64,000 nucleotides of DNA from Martinezella multihospitum (GTDB lineage Bacteria > Pseudomonadota > Alphaproteobacteria > Rhizobiales > Rhizobiaceae). Each line of letters opens with the position of its first letter. Positions within the stretch are counted from its first letter, which is position 1. The translations under genes were made by a program, and so were the position numbers. Positions 55,604-64,000 of the stretch are shown piece after piece. The stretch is taken from contig NZ_FMAG01000006.1 of NCBI RefSeq assembly GCF_900094585.1, positions 1-64,000 of the forward strand, in the 5' to 3' direction. The notes beneath the pieces were generated by a model, which searched no databases, was not told where the DNA came from, and was given only the letters and a program-made list of their open reading frames with translations.

Positions 55604-56605
55604 TTATCGCTGACCAACGGCGCCGGCGTCGCTGCCGGCAAGTTCGACCCAGCTAATGACAAGTTTGCGGTTGGCAATCAGCCAGATCGTCGCCAGCGCG
55701 ACCAAACCGACGACGATATTGGCGGCGACGAACAGAATGGGAGCAAGTTGCGTGACTGGACCGACATCGCCACGTTCAACAAGGCGCATCGGGGCGGTGG
55801 CCAGCGCGGTCGCGCCGAAGGTGAAGGCCCAATAGGCGGGGCTGAAGCCCTCCTTCATAATCCAGGGCAGGAGGCGCAACATGATCAGAGCCTGCAGCAA
55901 GCCATAGCCGATCATGGCATGGACGAGCATGTCGGGAGGGCCTTGCGTAACGCTGATATAGGCAAGTGCACCAACGGCCGGCGGAGCCAGTTGAATTCCG
56001 AGGGTCGGCCTTAGTGGCGGTGCCAGCGCCGGTCCCGTCAGCAGGCGATGCAGCAGGGCGGATTCGATGGCAAGCCAGGCGAAGAAGCCGGCGCCGAAGA
56101 AAAGCTGCGCCCATTGCGGGAAGCCAAGCGCCGCGCCGACGATGGCGGTGACGAAACTGCCGGCAACACTCGGCAGATAGAGCACGGCTGTCGTGGTGGC
56201 GATATCGCGTTCGCCCTGCCAGAGCCCTCCGGTGCGCCACACGGAGAATGCCAGGGTATAGACGGCGCCGATCAGGAATATGGTTTCTGCGCCGATACGC
56301 GAGTAGGGCAGGAGCCCACCGGCCACCAGCATGGTTGCGACACCGACAAGGCCGATGAAGCAGCACTGGACAGGGTGCGCCACTTCCTTGAGTGCCTCCT
56401 CGCGCGCCACCATCCATTTCAAAGCGTAGAGCACGATCAGCACCAGCCAGACGGTTAGCGCCATGAAAGTCAGCACTTCACCGACAAATGCCGGCAGGCG
56501 CCAGATGCGCGCACCCACGCGCCAAGCATTGGCGAGACCGGAAAGCCCGAGAACCACACCGAAAAAAGAAGCTGGAACCAACGGCAATTTCAAAGACGCA
56601 GCCAT
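55604..56605 (-). CDS. TehA/SLAC1-family (TDT) transporter
   Basis: A 333-residue integral membrane protein with about ten helices. VPASFFGVVLGLSGLANAWR is the family opening, and SPAYWAFTFGATALATAPMR contains the conserved W-x-F-T-F-x region. Family members move anions, tellurite or dicarboxylates. Co-transcription with the VOC gene is likely. Confidence 0.88.
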   Translation of the reverse strand: MAASLKLPLVPASFFGVVLGLSGLANAWRVGARIWRLPAFVGEVLTFMALTVWLVLIVLYALKWMVAREEALKEVAHPVQCCFIGLVGVATMLVAGGLLPYSRIGAETIFLIGAVYTLAFSVWRTGGLWQGERDIATTTAVLYLPSVAGSFVTAIVGAALGFPQWAQLFFGAGFFAWLAIESALLHRLLTGPALAPPLRPTLGIQLAPPAVGALAYISVTQGPPDMLVHAMIGYGLLQALIMLRLLPWIMKEGFSPAYWAFTFGATALATAPMRLVERGDVGPVTQLAPILFVAANIVVGLVALATIWLIANRKLVISWVELAGSDAGAVGQR

Positions 56606-56909
56606 ATGCCTCCTTTGACGCTCTATGTCAGCGCCGCACTAAAGAGAATAATGCAAAGAACCCGAGATCGATGCTAAATCCATCAACATGAATGAAGAGC
56701 AAAATACAGCTTTCCTCGAAACCGGCAAAGCGCGATCATGACGAAAAGCGGGAGGTCTGACCAAGCGACATCACAGATGCGTGAACGGGCGAATTTTTCT
56801 TCGCTGACTGGCTTGTGCATAGCTCGCCCGTCATTTGTTCATTGGAAAATGCTGCGAAATGTCTCTATTGAACATTCAAACGATTAAAACCGTCCTAGGA
56901 GACTGACAT
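56606..56909. other. Intergenic region, 304 bp
   Basis: Divergent TehA and gnd genes. It contains the gnd Shine-Dalgarno (AGGAGACTG) and the two promoter areas. A 49-codon frame starting at about 56737 was seen but lacks support. Nothing else to report. Confidence 0.5.
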
Positions 56910-57935
56910 ATGCAAATCGGAATGATTGGCCTTGGCCGTATGGGCAACAACATGGTGCAGCGCCTGATGAGAGGCGGTCACAGCGCGGTTGTTTTCGATG
57001 CGCGTCCGGAAAGCATCGCGGGGCTGGAGCAGCTCGGCGCCACCGGCAGCAAGTCTCTCGCGGATTTCGTATCGAAACTCGCAAAGCCGCGCGTCGTCTG
57101 GATGATGTTACCGGCTGCAATCGTCGATCAGGAACTGGCTGCGATCGTCCCGTTGCTGGAAGAGGGCGACATCGTCATCGACGGTGGCAACTCCTATTAT
57201 CACGACGACATCCGCCGCGCCGAAGAGCTGAAGCCGAAGGGCATCCATTACGTTGACGTTGGCACTAGCGGCGGCGTTTTTGGCCTGGAGCGCGGCTATT
57301 GCCTGATGATCGGCGGCGAGAAGGAAACCGTCGAGCATCTTTCGCCGATCTTCGCGACGCTTGCTCCGGGTGTCGGCGACGTAGCACCTTCGAAGATGCG
57401 TTCCGAAGAAGCCGCCAAGAACAGCACGGCGGAGCAGGGCTATCTGCATTGCGGCCCGTCTGGCGCCGGCCACTTCGTCAAGATGGTCCATAACGGCATC
57501 GAATATGGCCTGATGGCCGCCTATGCCGAAGGCCTGAACGTTCTGCATCACGCCAATATCGGCAAGCAGACGGCCGAGAAGGACGCCGAAACCGCGCCGC
57601 TCTCGCATCCGCAATACTATCAGTATGATCTCGACATCGCCGAAATTTCCGAAGTCTGGCGCCGCGGCAGTGTGATCACCTCCTGGCTGCTCGACCTCAC
57701 GGCCGACGCCCTGCATGGCGACGCAGCCCTTTCGCAATATGCCGGCCGCGTTTCCGACTCCGGCGAAGGCCGCTGGACGATCTCGGCCGCCATCGATGAG
57801 GGCGTTCCGACGCCTGTGCTGAGCGCTGCGCTTTACGGCCGCTTCGCGTCGCGCGGCAATGACGACTACGCCAACAAGGTGCTCTCCGCCATGCGCGCCG
57901 GCTTCGGCGGCCACCATGAGAAGCCGGCGAAATAA
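56910..57935 (+). CDS. gnd: 6-phosphogluconate dehydrogenase, decarboxylating (short type)
   Basis: Oxidative decarboxylation of 6-phosphogluconate to ribulose-5-phosphate. The 341-residue protein is the short (GndA-like) form. The Rossmann motif IGLGRMGNNMVQRLMR, DGGNSYYHDDIRRAEE, YVDVGTSGGVFGLERGYCLM, and the catalytic Lys in AGHFVKMVHNGIEYGL are visible. Such forms often use NAD. AGGAG is 7 nt before the ATG. Followed by a terminator. Confidence 0.93.
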   Translation: MQIGMIGLGRMGNNMVQRLMRGGHSAVVFDARPESIAGLEQLGATGSKSLADFVSKLAKPRVVWMMLPAAIVDQELAAIVPLLEEGDIVIDGGNSYYHDDIRRAEELKPKGIHYVDVGTSGGVFGLERGYCLMIGGEKETVEHLSPIFATLAPGVGDVAPSKMRSEEAAKNSTAEQGYLHCGPSGAGHFVKMVHNGIEYGLMAAYAEGLNVLHHANIGKQTAEKDAETAPLSHPQYYQYDLDIAEISEVWRRGSVITSWLLDLTADALHGDAALSQYAGRVSDSGEGRWTISAAIDEGVPTPVLSAALYGRFASRGNDDYANKVLSAMRAGFGGHHEKPAK

Positions 57936-57964
57936 TTGGTTGGCCGATCGATCTGATGATTGCG

Positions 57965-57994
57965 AGCCGGGTGGGTCAAACCTCCCGGCTTTTG
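57965..57994 (+). terminator. Rho-independent terminator of gnd
   Basis: AGCCGGG and CCCGGCT pair around a 12-nt loop followed by TTTGCTTGT; 29 nt after the stop. Confidence 0.7.
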
Positions 57995-58061
57995 CTTGTC
58001 CGCTTTTATGGTCCCGCTGCTTCGAGCCGGAAAACCGCCATGCACTTTCTCGGGGGTACCT

Positions 58062-59288
58062 TCAGCCCAGCAAATCGGGCCGCAGGAATATGACTGGAGT
58101 GGGCGAGCCGACTTCCAGCTGCGAGGCATGTGGCGGGCGGACGACCAGGCAGTCGGCGCGTGAAAAGACTTTCATCATCGACGAATCCTGCTTCGAAAAG
58201 GGCTCGGCGAGCCAGCTGCCGTCGGCTGCCTTTGTCAGGGTCGCGCGGACGTAATCCTGTCGCTGATCGTTCGCGGCAAAGGGCACGGCAGCGCGCGCAA
58301 TGCCTTCACGCCTTATCGGAGGCAGGGATGCAAGCTTTCTTATCAACGGCTCGAGAAAGAGCAATCCGCAGACGAGGCTGGAGACGGGATTGCCGGGAAG
58401 GCCGAGGACATGCATGTCGCCGAGGCTGCCGACCATCAGCGGCTTGCCGGGACGCATGGCGATGCGCCAGAAATCCAGCTTCATGCCTGCAGCGATCATT
58501 GTCGCCTGCACCAGATCGTGATCGCCGACAGAGGCGCCGCCGAGCGTGACGATGATATCGGCCTTGGCGACCTGTGCGCGGCCGATGGCGGCGGTAATCT
58601 CGTCGCTATCGTCGGAAACGATACCGAGATCGAGAACATGCGCGCCGGCATTGCGGGCCAGTGCAGCAATGCCGAAGGTGTTCGAGGCAATGATTTGCGA
58701 CGGCCCCGGTTCATTGCCCGGCGCCACAAGTTCGTCGCCGGTCGCGAGGATCGCCACCAGCGGCCGCCGGTAGACATCCAATGCCGGATGGTTCATGGCC
58801 GCGGCGACGGTAAGCCTCGAAAAATCCATCACCGTGTCGGCGGGAAGCACGGCTTCGCCTTCCAGGAAATCCTGTCCGCGCGGGCGAATATGCTGCCCCT
58901 TGCGCAAGCGATAGGTCGTGCGGATGCGATCACCCTCCAAGCGCTCGGCATCCTCCTGCAAAAGCACCGAATCGGCACCGGCCGGAACGGGCGCGCCGGT
59001 GAAGATGCGAACCGCTTCACCCTTGCCGACACTGCCATCAAAGGCATGGCCGGCGGCGGAGGCGCCGATGACCTGCAATTCGGAACCCGGCAGTGCCGCA
59101 TCCTCAAAGCGCAGCGCATAGCCGTCCATCGCCGAGGCGTCGAATGGCGGCTGCGTCAGGCGGGCAGTCAGATCCTTGGCCAGAACCCGGCCCTCGGCCA
59201 TGTCGAGCGGAACGCTTTCAACACGATGGATCGGCGCGGCACTGTCCAACAGGCGCGCCTGCGCTTCGGCAACGGGCAATAGGCTCAT
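58062..59288 (-). CDS. moeA: Molybdopterin molybdenumtransferase
   Basis: Inserts molybdate into molybdopterin. The 408-residue protein has PFDASAMDGYALRFED (N-terminal MoeA domain), GGASVGDHDLVQ (central molybdopterin-binding motif), and GLPGNPVSSLVCGLLFLEPL. Convergent with gnd, 126 bp apart. It follows moaC by 3 bp on the same strand. Confidence 0.95.
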   Translation of the reverse strand: MSLLPVAEAQARLLDSAAPIHRVESVPLDMAEGRVLAKDLTARLTQPPFDASAMDGYALRFEDAALPGSELQVIGASAAGHAFDGSVGKGEAVRIFTGAPVPAGADSVLLQEDAERLEGDRIRTTYRLRKGQHIRPRGQDFLEGEAVLPADTVMDFSRLTVAAAMNHPALDVYRRPLVAILATGDELVAPGNEPGPSQIIASNTFGIAALARNAGAHVLDLGIVSDDSDEITAAIGRAQVAKADIIVTLGGASVGDHDLVQATMIAAGMKLDFWRIAMRPGKPLMVGSLGDMHVLGLPGNPVSSLVCGLLFLEPLIRKLASLPPIRREGIARAAVPFAANDQRQDYVRATLTKAADGSWLAEPFSKQDSSMMKVFSRADCLVVRPPHASQLEVGSPTPVIFLRPDLLG

Positions 59289-59291
59289 GTG

Positions 59292-59786
59292 TCAGGCCCC
59301 CGGATGGCGGAAATCCCCCGATTTGCCGCCGGATTTCTCCAATAGAGTGATACCGCCGATTTCCATGCCACGATCGGCGGCCTTGGCCATGTCGTAGATC
59401 GTCAGGCAGGCGACCGAGACCGCCGTCAGCGCCTCCATCTCGACGCCGGTGCGGCCGGTCAGCTTTGCGGTGGCGGTGACACGCAGGCCGGGCAGGGCGG
59501 CATCCTCTTCGATATCGACGGCGACCTTCGTCAGCATGAGCGGATGGCAAAGCGGGATGAGATTGCTGGTCTGCTTGGCGGCCATGATGCCGGCCAGCCG
59601 CGCCGTGCCGATGACATCGCCTTTCTTGGCATTGCCGTCGCGGATCAGCGCCAGGGTCTCCGGCGTCATCCTGACGTAGCCGGTGGCTGTGGCGCTACGG
59701 GCCGTCTCGGCCTTGTCGCCGACATCGACCATATGCGCTTTGCCTGAAGCATCGATATGCGTGAGACCGGCCTTCGGCGCGCTCAT
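59292..59786 (-). CDS. moaC: Cyclic pyranopterin monophosphate synthase
   Basis: Early step of molybdenum cofactor synthesis, with MoaA. The 164-residue protein shows THIDASGKAHMVDVGDKAET, KQTSNLIPLCHPLMLTKVAV and RTGVEMEALTAVSVACLTIY. The ATG at 59786 is one base after the trpC stop; the open frame to 59816 would overlap trpC by 30 bp and is not needed. Lies between trpC and moeA. Confidence 0.95.
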   Translation of the reverse strand: MSAPKAGLTHIDASGKAHMVDVGDKAETARSATATGYVRMTPETLALIRDGNAKKGDVIGTARLAGIMAAKQTSNLIPLCHPLMLTKVAVDIEEDAALPGLRVTATAKLTGRTGVEMEALTAVSVACLTIYDMAKAADRGMEIGGITLLEKSGGKSGDFRHPGA

Positions 59787-59787
59787 G

Positions 59788-60603
59788 TCACTCGGCCGCC
59801 AGAATGCCGGCTTCACCGTTCAGCAGCAGTTTCGTTGCCGCCGTCACGTCATCCTTGCGCATCAGGCTCTCGCCGACGAGGAAGGTGGTGATGCCTGCCG
59901 CTTCAAGACGCTTGCAATCGGCATGGGTGAAGACGCCGCTTTCGCCGACCAGCAGCCGATCCTCCGGCACCATGGGTGCCAGCTTCTCGCTGACAGTGAG
60001 ACTCACTTCGAATGTGCGCAGATTGCGGTTGTTGATGCCGACCAGCGGCGAGGACAGTTTCAGCGCGCGATCCATCTCTTCGGCATCGTGCACCTCGACC
60101 AGCACATCCATGCCGAGGCCGAAGGCTTCGTCCTGCAGGCGCTCGGCATCATCATCCGAAAGCGACGCCATGATGAGGAGGATGCAATCGGCACCCCACG
60201 CGCGGGCTTCCTGCACCTGATAGGTGTCGAACATGAAGTCCTTGCGCAGTGCCGGCAGCGAGCAGGCCGCGCGGGCAGCCGTCAGGAATTCCGGAGCACC
60301 CTGGAAGCTCGGTGTATCCGTCAGCACCGAAAGGCAGGCCGCACCGCCGGCCTCATAGGCCCTGGCGAGGGAGGGCGGGTCGAAATCGGGGCGGATCAGG
60401 CCCTTGGATGGGCTTGCCTTCTTGATTTCGGCAATCAGGCCAAAAGCACCGGATTCCTGCTTGGCGAGCAGCGCCTTGTGAAAGCCGCGCGGCGCGGATT
60501 GCCCGGCCTGCATCGCCTTGAGATCGGCAAGAGAAAGCCTGGCCTTGGCAGCAGCAATCTCTTCGCGCTTGTAGGCTTCGATCTTTCTAAGGATATCGCT
60601 CAT
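59788..60603 (-). CDS. trpC: Indole-3-glycerol phosphate synthase
   Basis: Fourth committed step of tryptophan synthesis. The 271-residue (beta/alpha)8 protein has LIAEIKKASPSKGLIRPDFD, GINNRNLRTFEVSLTV and LLVGESGVFTHADCKRL, the phosphate-binding signature. trpD precedes it by 6 bp on the same strand, moaC follows by 1 bp. Confidence 0.96.
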   Translation of the reverse strand: MSDILRKIEAYKREEIAAAKARLSLADLKAMQAGQSAPRGFHKALLAKQESGAFGLIAEIKKASPSKGLIRPDFDPPSLARAYEAGGAACLSVLTDTPSFQGAPEFLTAARAACSLPALRKDFMFDTYQVQEARAWGADCILLIMASLSDDDAERLQDEAFGLGMDVLVEVHDAEEMDRALKLSSPLVGINNRNLRTFEVSLTVSEKLAPMVPEDRLLVGESGVFTHADCKRLEAAGITTFLVGESLMRKDDVTAATKLLLNGEAGILAAE

Positions 60604-60609
60604 GATGTC

Positions 60610-61632
60610 CTAGTCCTGTCCTTCCTCGTTGGAAACGGCGATGAGCTTTTCCAGCGCAACGGCAGTGGCGCCGCTATCGAGCGAATGTGCCGCGAGCTTC
60701 ATGCCATCATGGAGCGTTTCCGCCTTGCCGGCAATGACCAGCGAGGCCGCCGCATTGGCAAGAGCGATGTCACGATAGGCGTTCTTTTCGCCGGCAAGCA
60801 CAGCACGAAGAGCTGCAGCGTTGGCAACACCATCACCGCCTTTGAGGTCGGCGAGGTCGGCATGCTTCAGACCGAAATCGGCAGGTGTCAACTCGAAGGT
60901 ACGGATTTTGCCGTTTTCCAACGCTGCGACGGAGGTCTTACCCGTCGTTGTGATCTCGTCCAGGCCGTCACCATGCACGACCCAGACACTTTCCGCGTTC
61001 AGATCCTTCAGAACTTCGGCCAGTGGCAATACCCATTGCGGCGCGAAGACGCCCAGCAGCTGACGGCGCGCACCCGCGGGATTCGAAAGCGGGCCAAGAA
61101 GGTTGAAGATCGTCCGCGTGCCGAGTTCGACGCGCGAGGGACCGACGTGGCGCATGGACGAATGATGCAGCTGCGCGAACATGAAGCCGATACCGGCTTC
61201 CCGAATGCAGCGAGCAATTGTCTTCGGTCCGATATCGAGCTTGATGCCCAATACGGATTGCGTGTCGGCGGTGCCGGCCTTGGAGCTTTGGGCACGATTG
61301 CCGTGCTTGGCGACGGGTACCCCCGCGCCGGCAACGATGAACGCGGCCAGCGTCGAGATATTGTATGTGCCAAAACCATCGCCGCCTGTGCCGACGATAT
61401 CGATCGCATCGGCAGGCGCTTCCACCGGCAGCATCTTGGCGCGCATCGTCGTCACGGCGCCAACGATTTCATCGACCGTTTCGCCGCGCACGCGCAACGC
61501 CATGAGAAAGGCGCCGATCTGCGACGGCGTGGCCTCGCCCGACATCAGGATTTCGAATGCCTGCCGGGCTTCGTCCCGCGTCAGCGCCTCACGATTGGCG
61601 ACCTTGGCGAGGAAAGGCTTCAATTCTGTCAT
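60610..61632 (-). CDS. trpD: Anthranilate phosphoribosyltransferase
   Basis: Second step of tryptophan synthesis. The 340-residue protein has GTGGDGFGTYNISTLAAFIV near 79-98 (PRPP loop), KHGNRAQSSKAGTADTQSVL, and the anthranilate site RHVGPSRVELGTRTIFNLLG. The usual GNRA-x-SSRSGSAD is slightly altered, as in many rhizobia. First gene after ppiD, 25 bp apart, same strand, forming the trpD-trpC-moaC-moeA unit. Confidence 0.96.
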   Translation of the reverse strand: MTELKPFLAKVANREALTRDEARQAFEILMSGEATPSQIGAFLMALRVRGETVDEIVGAVTTMRAKMLPVEAPADAIDIVGTGGDGFGTYNISTLAAFIVAGAGVPVAKHGNRAQSSKAGTADTQSVLGIKLDIGPKTIARCIREAGIGFMFAQLHHSSMRHVGPSRVELGTRTIFNLLGPLSNPAGARRQLLGVFAPQWVLPLAEVLKDLNAESVWVVHGDGLDEITTTGKTSVAALENGKIRTFELTPADFGLKHADLADLKGGDGVANAAALRAVLAGEKNAYRDIALANAAASLVIAGKAETLHDGMKLAAHSLDSGATAVALEKLIAVSNEEGQD

Positions 61633-61657
61633 TGATGATCCATCCTCCCGTATGGGC

Positions 61658-63550
61658 CTAGCGGGACATCGCCTGCTCGGCGAGGCTCTGGTTGACCGTT
61701 ACGGCGTATTTGGACTGCAGCTGGCCGACGATCTGGTCGAGGATGTCGTCGCCGGCAGCATTGGCGATCTGGGCCACCTGCTGATCGTCGTTGCTCAGCG
61801 CGTCAGTCGTCGGATTGTCGTTGACATCGGTGACCTTGAGCAGGATCTGCGTCGTGTCATCGGCACCGACGGCGTTTGCAGCCGTATCGACCGGACCGGA
61901 GAAGGCGGCAGCGATACCACCGCGACCCAGAACCGGATCATCCGTCGAACGCGTGATGCCGGTCTTGCTTTCAACGGCAATGCCAAGCGGCGCGGCGATG
62001 TCGGCAAGCGACTTGCCCTTCTGCGCCTCCTGCTTCAGCTCGGTCGCCTTGGCGGCAAGCGCGATCTTCTGCTGCTCGGCGGTCCAGTCGGCGACTGCCT
62101 TTTCACGGACTTCGGCGAGCGGGCGGTCATGGTCGGGCGTGACATTCATGACGTCGTACCAGATGTAACCGTCGTTGCCGACCGTCAACGGTGCGGGGTT
62201 GCCGCCCTGATCGGCCTTGAAGACTTCCGAAATCAGCTGCTGGCGCGAGGGTAGATCCTTGATCTCATTGCCATTCTGATCGAGGCCGGTCTGATCGATC
62301 GAATCGATGGTGACGAGCTTCAGCTTGAGCTGCGAAGCTGCGTCCTGCAGCGATGCGCCGGAGCCGCGCAGGTCTTCGAACTTGTCGTGGACGCTGGTGA
62401 TTTCATTGGCAGCGTTGCCGAGCGCAATCTGCTTGCGGATATCTTCCTTGACCTCGTCAAAATTCTTGGCCGTTTCGTTCTTCACATTGGTCACACGCAG
62501 GATGACCGGGCCGAACGAACCGTCGACGACGGGGGTCGTACCGCCTTCCTTGGAGACGGCGAAGGCTGCTTCGGCAACGGTCTTGTCCGGAACCTGGTCC
62601 TTGGTGAAGGTGCCGAGCAGCACGTCGGACGGCTTCTTGCCCTGGTCGGAGACGAGCTGATCGTAGGTGGTTCCCGTCTTCAGCGCATCGGCCGCCGCGT
62701 TGGCGAGATCCTTGTTGGCGAAGGTCAGCTGCTCGATGGTGCGCGTTGCCGGTGTGGTAAAGCTGTCCTTGCGCTTATCGAACTGCGCGCGTGCTTCGTC
62801 ATCGGTAACGCTTGCCAGATCGGCAATATCCTCGGCCTGCAATTTCACATAGGCGAACTTACGATATTCAGGCGCGCGGTATTTCGACTTCACGCCATCG
62901 AACCATTTCTGCAACACGTCGTCGGCCGGCGCCTTGACGGGATCGATATTGGCATTGGTCAGCAGCAGATAGTCGATGCTGCGGGTCTCGTCGTGATACT
63001 GCTTGACCGCATCGGCAAGAACCGCCGGTGCGGTAAAGCCGTTCGAGACAGCCTCGACGATCTGGCTGCGGATGGCGACCTTGCTGCGCTCCTTGATGTA
63101 GTCATCCGGCGATATGTTGCTGTTGCGCAGAAGCATATCGAACTTTTGACGATCAAATGCGCCGTTCGCAGCCTTGAAGGCCGGATCATCACCGATGAGC
63201 TTGGCAAGGCGATCCTGCGAGAGGCCGAGGTTCATGTCGGCGGCAAGCTGATCGAGCGACGCACCGGCGACGAGCTGGGCGACCGTCTGCTGACCGATGC
63301 CGAAGGCACGCGCCTGTTCCGGCGTGATCTGCATGCGCAGCTGCTGGCTGATCGCCTGGATCTGGCGGCGGTAGGCGAGGCGGAACTCATTGGTGTCGAT
63401 GTGCTGGTCGCCAACCGTAACGACGGTGGTGCTGTTGCCGCCGGTGATGAGGGACCGCTCGACGCCCCACACGCCGAAGGCTGCCGCAAGAAGAAGCAAC
63501 AAACCCTTGGCAACCCAGGTCTGGGCGATTTTTCTCAGCACGTCGAACAT
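61658..63550 (-). CDS. Peptidyl-prolyl isomerase-domain chaperone (PpiD/SurA-like)
   Basis: A 630-residue membrane-anchored periplasmic folding factor. One N-terminal helix (GLLLLLAAAFGVWGVERSLI near 16-35), a SurA_N-like domain (DTNEFRLAYRRQIQAISQQL), the parvulin rotamase region (KTGTTYDQLVSDQGKKPSDV and TPVVDGSFGPVILRV) and a long C-terminal half. Assists outer-membrane protein biogenesis. Likely drives the downstream trpD-moeA unit. Confidence 0.85.
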   Translation of the reverse strand: MFDVLRKIAQTWVAKGLLLLLAAAFGVWGVERSLITGGNSTTVVTVGDQHIDTNEFRLAYRRQIQAISQQLRMQITPEQARAFGIGQQTVAQLVAGASLDQLAADMNLGLSQDRLAKLIGDDPAFKAANGAFDRQKFDMLLRNSNISPDDYIKERSKVAIRSQIVEAVSNGFTAPAVLADAVKQYHDETRSIDYLLLTNANIDPVKAPADDVLQKWFDGVKSKYRAPEYRKFAYVKLQAEDIADLASVTDDEARAQFDKRKDSFTTPATRTIEQLTFANKDLANAAADALKTGTTYDQLVSDQGKKPSDVLLGTFTKDQVPDKTVAEAAFAVSKEGGTTPVVDGSFGPVILRVTNVKNETAKNFDEVKEDIRKQIALGNAANEITSVHDKFEDLRGSGASLQDAASQLKLKLVTIDSIDQTGLDQNGNEIKDLPSRQQLISEVFKADQGGNPAPLTVGNDGYIWYDVMNVTPDHDRPLAEVREKAVADWTAEQQKIALAAKATELKQEAQKGKSLADIAAPLGIAVESKTGITRSTDDPVLGRGGIAAAFSGPVDTAANAVGADDTTQILLKVTDVNDNPTTDALSNDDQQVAQIANAAGDDILDQIVGQLQSKYAVTVNQSLAEQAMSR

Positions 63551-63730
63551 CGGAAAGCAAACCTCGTCATCATCAAGTCTTCGCCCGCAGGCGAAACAAT
63601 CGGAGTTCCTTAGAACAATCCGAACCGGAATTGAAGAGCCAGTGGGGAAATCGCCTGATGAGGTGCTGCCATGCCGGAACCTTTGAGAAGTGGCAGCGTT
63701 CTAGCAACACGGAAACTCAAGGAGCATACG

Positions 63731-64000
63731 ATGGCAGAGACAAAATCAGCTTCCGCCCAGTCCTCTTCGGCACGAGCCCAGACGGAAACGGCAATGGAGG
63801 ATCTTGCCGCCCAGGTCGCAGCATTGCGCGAAGATCTGGCAAAGCTGTCACAAAGCGTGGCGGCAGTGGGGCAGGGAGCGAAATCTGTCGTCGCGGAGGA
63901 AGCCCAGGAGATCACCGAGCAGTTGCGCGAGAGAGTTCGCGAAGAGCCGATCTTCATGGTCGCGGCCGCAGCCGGCATCGGCTATCTGATCGGCCTTCTG
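63731..64000 (+). CDS. DUF883/ElaB-family protein (3' end cut)
   Basis: 90 residues of a small membrane-bound protein: MAETKSASAQSSSARAQTET, a charged helical region LREDLAKLSQSVAAVGQGA, and the DUF883 hallmark EEPIFMVAAAAGIGYLIGLL at the end, which binds the inner membrane and associates with ribosomes in ElaB. AAGGAG is 6 nt before the ATG. The stop lies beyond the window. Divergent from ppiD. Confidence 0.75.
   Translation, partial: MAETKSASAQSSSARAQTETAMEDLAAQVAALREDLAKLSQSVAAVGQGAKSVVAEEAQEITEQLRERVREEPIFMVAAAAGIGYLIGLL

Noticed and set aside
56737..56886. 49-codon ORF upstream of gnd
   Set aside because: No ribosome site of note and no family; it ends next to the gnd leader and lies in AT-richer promoter sequence.
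59683..61635. 650-codon plus-strand ORF across trpC and trpD
   Set aside because: Shadow of two real minus-strand genes with clear Trp-pathway signatures; product is arginine- and alanine-rich with no domain.
62387..63613. 408-codon plus-strand ORF over the PpiD-like gene
   Set aside because: Antisense shadow; the minus-strand product has a membrane anchor and a rotamase domain.

Overview
The window looks like a stretch of chromosome from a member of the Rhizobiaceae, most likely Rhizobium. This rests on high-GC coding sequence with rhizobial-type proteins (PccA, LipB, ParE, SecG with a long Ala/Pro/Thr tail, DUF1489, DUF2336, PAS_5, BTLCP, FtrA-like regulator), on RIME-like intergenic palindromic repeats, and on the gene set moeA-moaC-trpC-trpD-ppiD and tpiA-secG-pyrG. 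Taxonomy is inferred from recognised protein families, not from a database search.

Layout. 1-4.3 kb: end of a class III alcohol dehydrogenase, propionyl-CoA carboxylase alpha subunit and an EamA transporter, all on the minus strand. 4.5-7.1 kb: a more accessory-looking patch of small regulators and hypotheticals, a second-type RNase HI with a tiny overlapping upstream ORF, and tRNA-Leu(GAG) with its terminator. 7.3-10.4 kb: lipB, a 53-codon-scale acidic ORF, two tandem secreted Cys-rich paralogues and another exported protein. 10.4-14 kb: a divergent peptide deformylase-like protein lacking metal ligands, a GnyR/LiuR-like MerR regulator with an obvious palindromic operator, and three membrane proteins. 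14.2-23 kb: serine dehydratase, a beta-lactamase-fold hydrolase, DUF1489, a SPOR-tailed D-Ala-D-Ala carboxypeptidase, BTLCP peptidase, proline iminopeptidase and a PilZ protein. 23-29.7 kb: a PAS_5 protein, a candidate small RNA or attenuator, rhomboid, CBS protein, patatin, hisI-folE, and a scaffold-like protein/yidD/DUF1697 cluster. 29.8-46 kb: thrS, an acyltransferase, nitroreductase plus an apparently frameshifted flavin reductase, DUF2336, GNAT, AI-2E permease, phytase-like esterase, parE, a secreted hydrolase, tpiA, secG, pyrG. 46-57 kb: GlxA/AraC regulator with rhodanese, NiCoT transporter, FecR plus CHASE2 adenylate cyclase, LysE/LysR pair, two divergent citrate-synthase-family genes, VOC/TehA pair. 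57-64 kb: gnd, then moeA-moaC-trpC-trpD-ppiD on the minus strand and the start of a DUF883 gene.

How genes relate. Clear functional units are trpD-trpC-moaC-moeA (tight spacing), hisI with folE, FecR with the cyclase, the LysR/LysE divergent pair, and the rhodanese/GlxA-type divergent pair. The most unusual locus is 52.86-55.17 kb: a stand-alone citrate synthase homologue facing a second homologue that carries an N-terminal helix-turn-helix, with three perfect palindromes packed into the 84 bp between them. This looks like a regulator built on a citrate-synthase fold controlling its neighbour. No CRISPR array, insertion sequence, prophage or rRNA operon was seen.
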